64,000 bases of DNA, from positions 558,001 through 622,000 of the forward strand of contig JAIWND010000017.1 of assembly GCA_025330725.1 (NCBI GenBank), in the 5' to 3' direction. This stretch comes from Chlamydoabsidia padenii. Lineage: Eukaryota; Mucoromycota; Mucoromycetes; Mucorales; Cunninghamellaceae. The notes beneath the pieces are model-generated. The model saw only the letters and a program-made list of their open reading frames with translations, ran no database searches and was not told where the DNA came from. The position numbers and the translations under genes were made by a program. Positions 60,461 to 64,000 of this stretch are shown here, one piece after another. The number at the start of each line of letters is the position of its first letter. Position 1 is the first letter of the stretch.

Positions 60461-61429
60461 ACCCCTTCTACATAACAACATTACAAAAAAGTATCTTTCT
60501 TCGTTTAGAATAGTTTACCCCTGCTCTTTTGTTTACTTTTGTCATCATGCCCCATCCTTTGTAATTAGAATACTCTGTTATATTAACACTTTGCATCTTG
60601 TCTAATTTGTATACTTATACACTCTTAAATAAATAAAACGATACTATGCTATTCCATCACCTTGTCTTAATGCAGAATCCTCTAAATAAAGGGGGGATAC
60701 TAAAATGTCGGGAATTGAAAATGTCGGGAAAGAGGTTGTTTTCCACCTCACGATCAGATCGGCTGCGCTGATAAATTCCTTTGGTCTAGGAAAAAACAAC
60801 ATAATCTTCGTCGTAAAGGACAGATAAAAGTCATCGCAAGCCTGAACATACTGGCACAAGGGTCTTGGAGCTTGGCTTTGGTGGTGACTTATGTTGGAAA
60901 TATGTTATAGTGTTCACATCGCCACTTTAATCATTAGCATCCGTTGACAAGTGGAGCGGGTAGAGCACTTCTTTTTCAGCTTGGTCACTTCTTTTCTCTC
61001 AGATGTCGCATGGTTTCGGAGTGTGAAAAATCACAAAAGGCACTGATGAAAAAAAAAAAAAAAAGATCCTCTCCCCTTTCTTCCTTCTTTTCTTCTTCCC
61101 TCACCCCTTGATCCTCTTAATTACTCACCTTCAACATGATGGCTTGACTATACTGTATCATTGACGATGGATTAATAAGCCTATTGGTTCCAAGAAATTC
61201 ACCGTGCGAACCTAATTACTTGACGAATACTCAACTGTGGTGTCCTTCCACTTATCCTTATGTTAATACGGAGCTTACAATGATTGGAACGTAAAAATAG
61301 GCGAAGATGAATGAAATAGATGATGAAGCAACTGGCTCTATGGTGATGCGGGTGGACAAATGTTTTTAATAGCTGATTCAAACTGAAAAAAAGGTAATAC
61401 GAGCAAAAAGAAAAGAATTGGGTGGTAAA

Positions 61430-61486
61430 ATAGACTTGGTCATTCAGTTTGTGGATCAACACCCTCACCAAGACTTTGACACCAAT

Positions 61487-61490
<4 letters not shown>
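61430..61490 (+). repeat. diverged repeat, copy 1 (partner near 61692-61750)
   Basis: GGATCAACACCCTCACCAAGACTTTG-type sequence here corresponds to GGATTAATATTCTCATCAAGTCTTTG in the partner (each over 20 bases is abbreviated to its recognisable core: TCAcCAAGaCTTTG versus TCAtCAAGtCTTTG). Each copy is followed by a pyrimidine run and TTTAGGTG. Differences fall partly at third codon positions, as expected for decayed coding copies. Confidence 0.5.

Positions 61491-61547
<57 letters not shown>
61491..61547 (+). repeat. (TC)n microsatellite, about 28 units
   Basis: An uninterrupted TC dinucleotide array, the longest dinucleotide repeat in the window. Confidence 0.95.
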
Positions 61548-61550
<3 letters not shown>

Positions 61551-62777
61551 CTTGTATGTTTAGGTGGAATAAAAGCTATATATCAACTCCTTGTGCCCTG
61601 GACTGCATATTGGCGATTGGCAAATTTATATTTTGGCTGATACAAACTGGGGAAAAAGGTAAAAAAAAAAAAAGCGTGGTAATGTAGACAAGGTTAATTT
61701 GCTTTTGGATTAATATTCTCATCAAGTCTTTGGTACTGATACCCTATTTTTCTTTCTCTCTTTTGTAGGTTTAGGTGTAGGAGGATCGATGGTTCAAATA
61801 CCAGCAAACATAGGCAGTAGCAACAAATACTATTCATCCACAGCTATCTATTTATCTAAAAGCCACGCGCAGCAATAAATAATACAACCTTCCTTCTCAA
61901 CATATCTTAAGCATCACGAAATGCCACCGATTATGTTTTTACATGCGAACGGCGCGGTTTCCCTTGGCGCAGCTACTACAATCCGATCACATCCCCTTGA
62001 TAAAAGTAAAATCACATCAACATCCTCAGCGAACAGATTCAATTGGTATGTGCGGGGAAAATTGGAATATCTCATCACTTGACAACCATCACACTACGAA
62101 AACTCTTACCTTCACGAACATCTTATTGACATTGGAGCCTCGACGGATATGAAAATGGCAACATGTATTTTTTTGAGTGATGATCGAATATTGGATTTGG
62201 ATTGTCACAATGAAACATTGTCGGTAATATTGGTCTTTGGCGGCTTCATTGATCTCTCTTCACACATATCTCTGTAGTTTAATTCCTCCCCCTTCCCCTT
62301 ACCATAATATAGATATGGTTCTAGTTTTAAATATAATAAAAAATAATCATCTCTGTATGTAATACTTTATAAACAGGACTTTGTGCGATTTGTAGGATAG
62401 AGAGTGACTATAGAGGCAGGTGTAATATAACATGTCCCCATACAATCCAATCCTCAAATCCCACCTTCTCATATTTAATACCCGCTTTGCATGATTTCCC
62501 CCTCCCCTTTCATCACACAGAAAGGATGACCATTTGTAGAATCGTAAACATTACATACAATGACAAAAAGTGTATAAACTCCATCAATAAAAACATACCT
62601 TTTTATACTACACTACAAAAAAGAATAAAAAAGAGGACAATAGACAGCCTTTATTGTTTGTAAAATTAAAAATAAAATGTAAAGTATAATGCAGTAATGA
62701 ATAGATGGTGGAAGGACAAATGTAACACATAATGGAATAACAAAGGATATAAAAAAAAAGGGGGGGGGGTAAAGTAA

Positions 62778-63174
62778 TCAAGTAAATGTGCTAAAAGTGT
62801 TAGTGATATACTTGGAGGCCACTTCATTCGCAGTACCAAAGAGGTATTTCAACCCATCCGCCAATTTTTCGAGTTTTTGGTTCAAACCCACGTTGCCTAG
62901 AATAGTAATAGTATCATCATCAGGACCAAAGAGACAAAGGATATCAGCCACCAGTGCTTTAGGTTGCCCGGAGCAGGAGTCATGAGAGTCGTTGGCCAAA
63001 GTCCAGGATATCTTGTTTGGATGGCGGTTGGAGGCATGGATATCGGTAGAGCAGAGCCTTTGATTTTACCAAATGCTTTACAAATTACATCAACAGGTTT
63101 GGTTCGTCCGTATACTTCAATGGTGTTGAGGATGACTGCTTGATTGTTACCAGTGTTGATAAGAATTGCACCTG

Positions 63175-63251
<77 letters not shown>

Positions 63252-63974
63252 GAAATTGAGGAAAGAATTCCCAGTCAGAGTTCAGTAAGTTGCAAACGTG
63301 TTCCGAGATTTCGACGTAGTTTCGTTGAGAGAGTAGGGTGTTGTATGGCGACATGTTGATGAAGTTTTCCAGATCGCTAACCACTTCAGGAAGACATTGC
63401 ACACCCAACGCACCTTTGTCCGCCATATCAGAGTATAATCGTTTTTTGAGGATAATCGGCTTGATGTGCTGATGACCAGTTTGTTGATAATATATGGGTT
63501 TGTGAGGGCATTATGTTCAATACCTTGACTATCAGTGATTGCAATTGGTTGTAAGGCAAGACTTTCCACAATACACATTGATTTGATTTTTTCTTCCTGG
63601 GATGCGTGTTCTTGTTGACAGCAGTACAATACAGCTTCATCATAGTTTCGTGGTGTCTGTGTTGTTGTTGGTGGTGGTGGTGGGGTTCACAACGGAAGAT
63701 AAAATTTGTCCCTGACGTCGCTTGTTAACAAAAACCTTTCGGCTTCATCTATATTAAACAAAAGAGAGAATATGGATTAGTATGAGGTTATACTCCAGTT
63801 TTCAACTAATCATCTCAATATGCGTTAACAAAGCCATCCACATATATTACCTCCAAGAGCGAATGATTGCCCTTTTCGCACAGTAGACACGGATCCAGGA
63901 GACGCTACCAGGACGAGAGACTGGACACCAAGATCTAGAAGCTTCATCGACGATTGGGCCATATCTCTGGAAAT
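62778..63974 (-). pseudogene. decayed or frameshifted gene, partial at the right edge
   Basis: Several minus-strand coding-like segments follow one another but do not share a frame. Segment 1 (63974-63851, between a TTTTAG acceptor and a GTAATA donor) encodes MAQSSMKLLDLGVQSLVLV. Segment 2 (from 63748) reads DEAERFLLTSDVRDKF then hits TGA at 63689. An open segment follows in the region 63640-63450, then a +1 frame change near an A-run at about 63443. The next segment (GALGVQCLPEVVSDLE) runs into a 74-base homopolymer. Beyond it the frame changes again near 63062 before the final segment ending KYITNTFSTFT at 62778. The 5' end is outside the window. Sequencing error cannot be excluded. Family not recognised. 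Confidence 0.45.
63177..63250 (+). repeat. 74-A homopolymer
   Basis: The longest homopolymer in the window. It lies inside the decayed minus-strand gene, where it reads as a T run before a TAG acceptor-like site. Exact length is likely uncertain in the assembly. Confidence 0.9.
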
Positions 63975-64000
63975 CTAAAAGACTTGTTAGCGGATCTACA

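Larger units (their letters stand above)
60461..62777. other. 2.3-kb gene-poor stretch
   Basis: No intact gene. It contains CGGGAATTGAA at about 60709, a (TC)28 microsatellite, a diverged pair of repeat segments around it, and an ATG frame from 61921 broken by one TGA at 62080-62082 and ending at 62277. The frame carries LIDIGASTDM, too little to assign. AATAAAAA near 62335 and 62587 could be 3' ends. Confidence 0.45.

Noticed and set aside
61791..61805. GGTTCAAATACC, similar to a tRNA B-box
   Set aside because: No A-box, acceptor stem pairing or cloverleaf could be fitted around it.

Overview
The window is a 64-kb piece of an AT-rich fungal nuclear genome. It looks like an early-diverging filamentous fungus of the Mucoromycota (Mucorales-like). 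The basis is the gene repertoire (fungal END3, a Nim1/Gin4-type kinase, fungal-type Ole1 with a C-terminal cytochrome b5 domain, PEX7), many 50-100 nt introns with GTAAGT donors and CTAAY-type branch sites, short pyrimidine-rich promoters, AATAAA-type 3' ends and low-complexity Gln/Ser/Thr tracts. No species can be named from the sequence alone. I see no rRNA, tRNA, CRISPR, intact transposon or biosynthetic cluster.

Layout from left to right: a bHLH-zipper regulator; a mitochondrial PPR protein; a signal-peptide-bearing protein of Ish1/Msc1 character (minus); the delta-9 desaturase; a CaMK-like kinase; a TMEM184-type membrane protein; an ABHD5/CGI-58-like hydrolase; ribosomal protein eL28; a decayed partial duplicate of the next two genes, interrupted by two copies of a ~180-bp repeat; an epoxide-hydrolase-like enzyme; an Nrp1-like protein (degenerate exonuclease fold, RRM, five RanBP2 zinc fingers); PEX7; a TLC-domain membrane protein (minus); two related C2H2 factors at 29.5 and 40.8 kb; ribosomal protein eL36; two orphan proteins; a methyltransferase with a possibly myristoylated N-terminus (minus); pyruvate kinase (minus); END3 (minus); a Nim1-family kinase (minus); a Zrt3-like ZIP transporter (minus); a SIZ/PIAS SUMO ligase (minus); a protein with a tandemly duplicated uncharacterised domain; a truncated, active-site-poor acyl-CoA-synthetase-like protein; an Ups2/PRELI lipid-transfer protein; a 2.3-kb gene-poor stretch; and a decayed gene at the right edge.

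The genes are mostly unlinked housekeeping functions. Lipid and membrane biology recurs (desaturase, ABHD5-like, TLC, acyl-CoA synthetase-like, PRELI, PEX7), but nothing suggests co-regulation as a cluster. Exon boundaries were placed by hand from splice-site consensus and reading-frame continuity. All spliced models reported as genes close in frame, and three of them require GC-AG introns.

The most unexpected signal is a repeated promoter-proximal motif, CGGGATTTGAA. It occurs exactly seven times and in many close variants, usually about 80-180 bp upstream of start codons of functionally unrelated genes. It may be an undescribed promoter element of this lineage.
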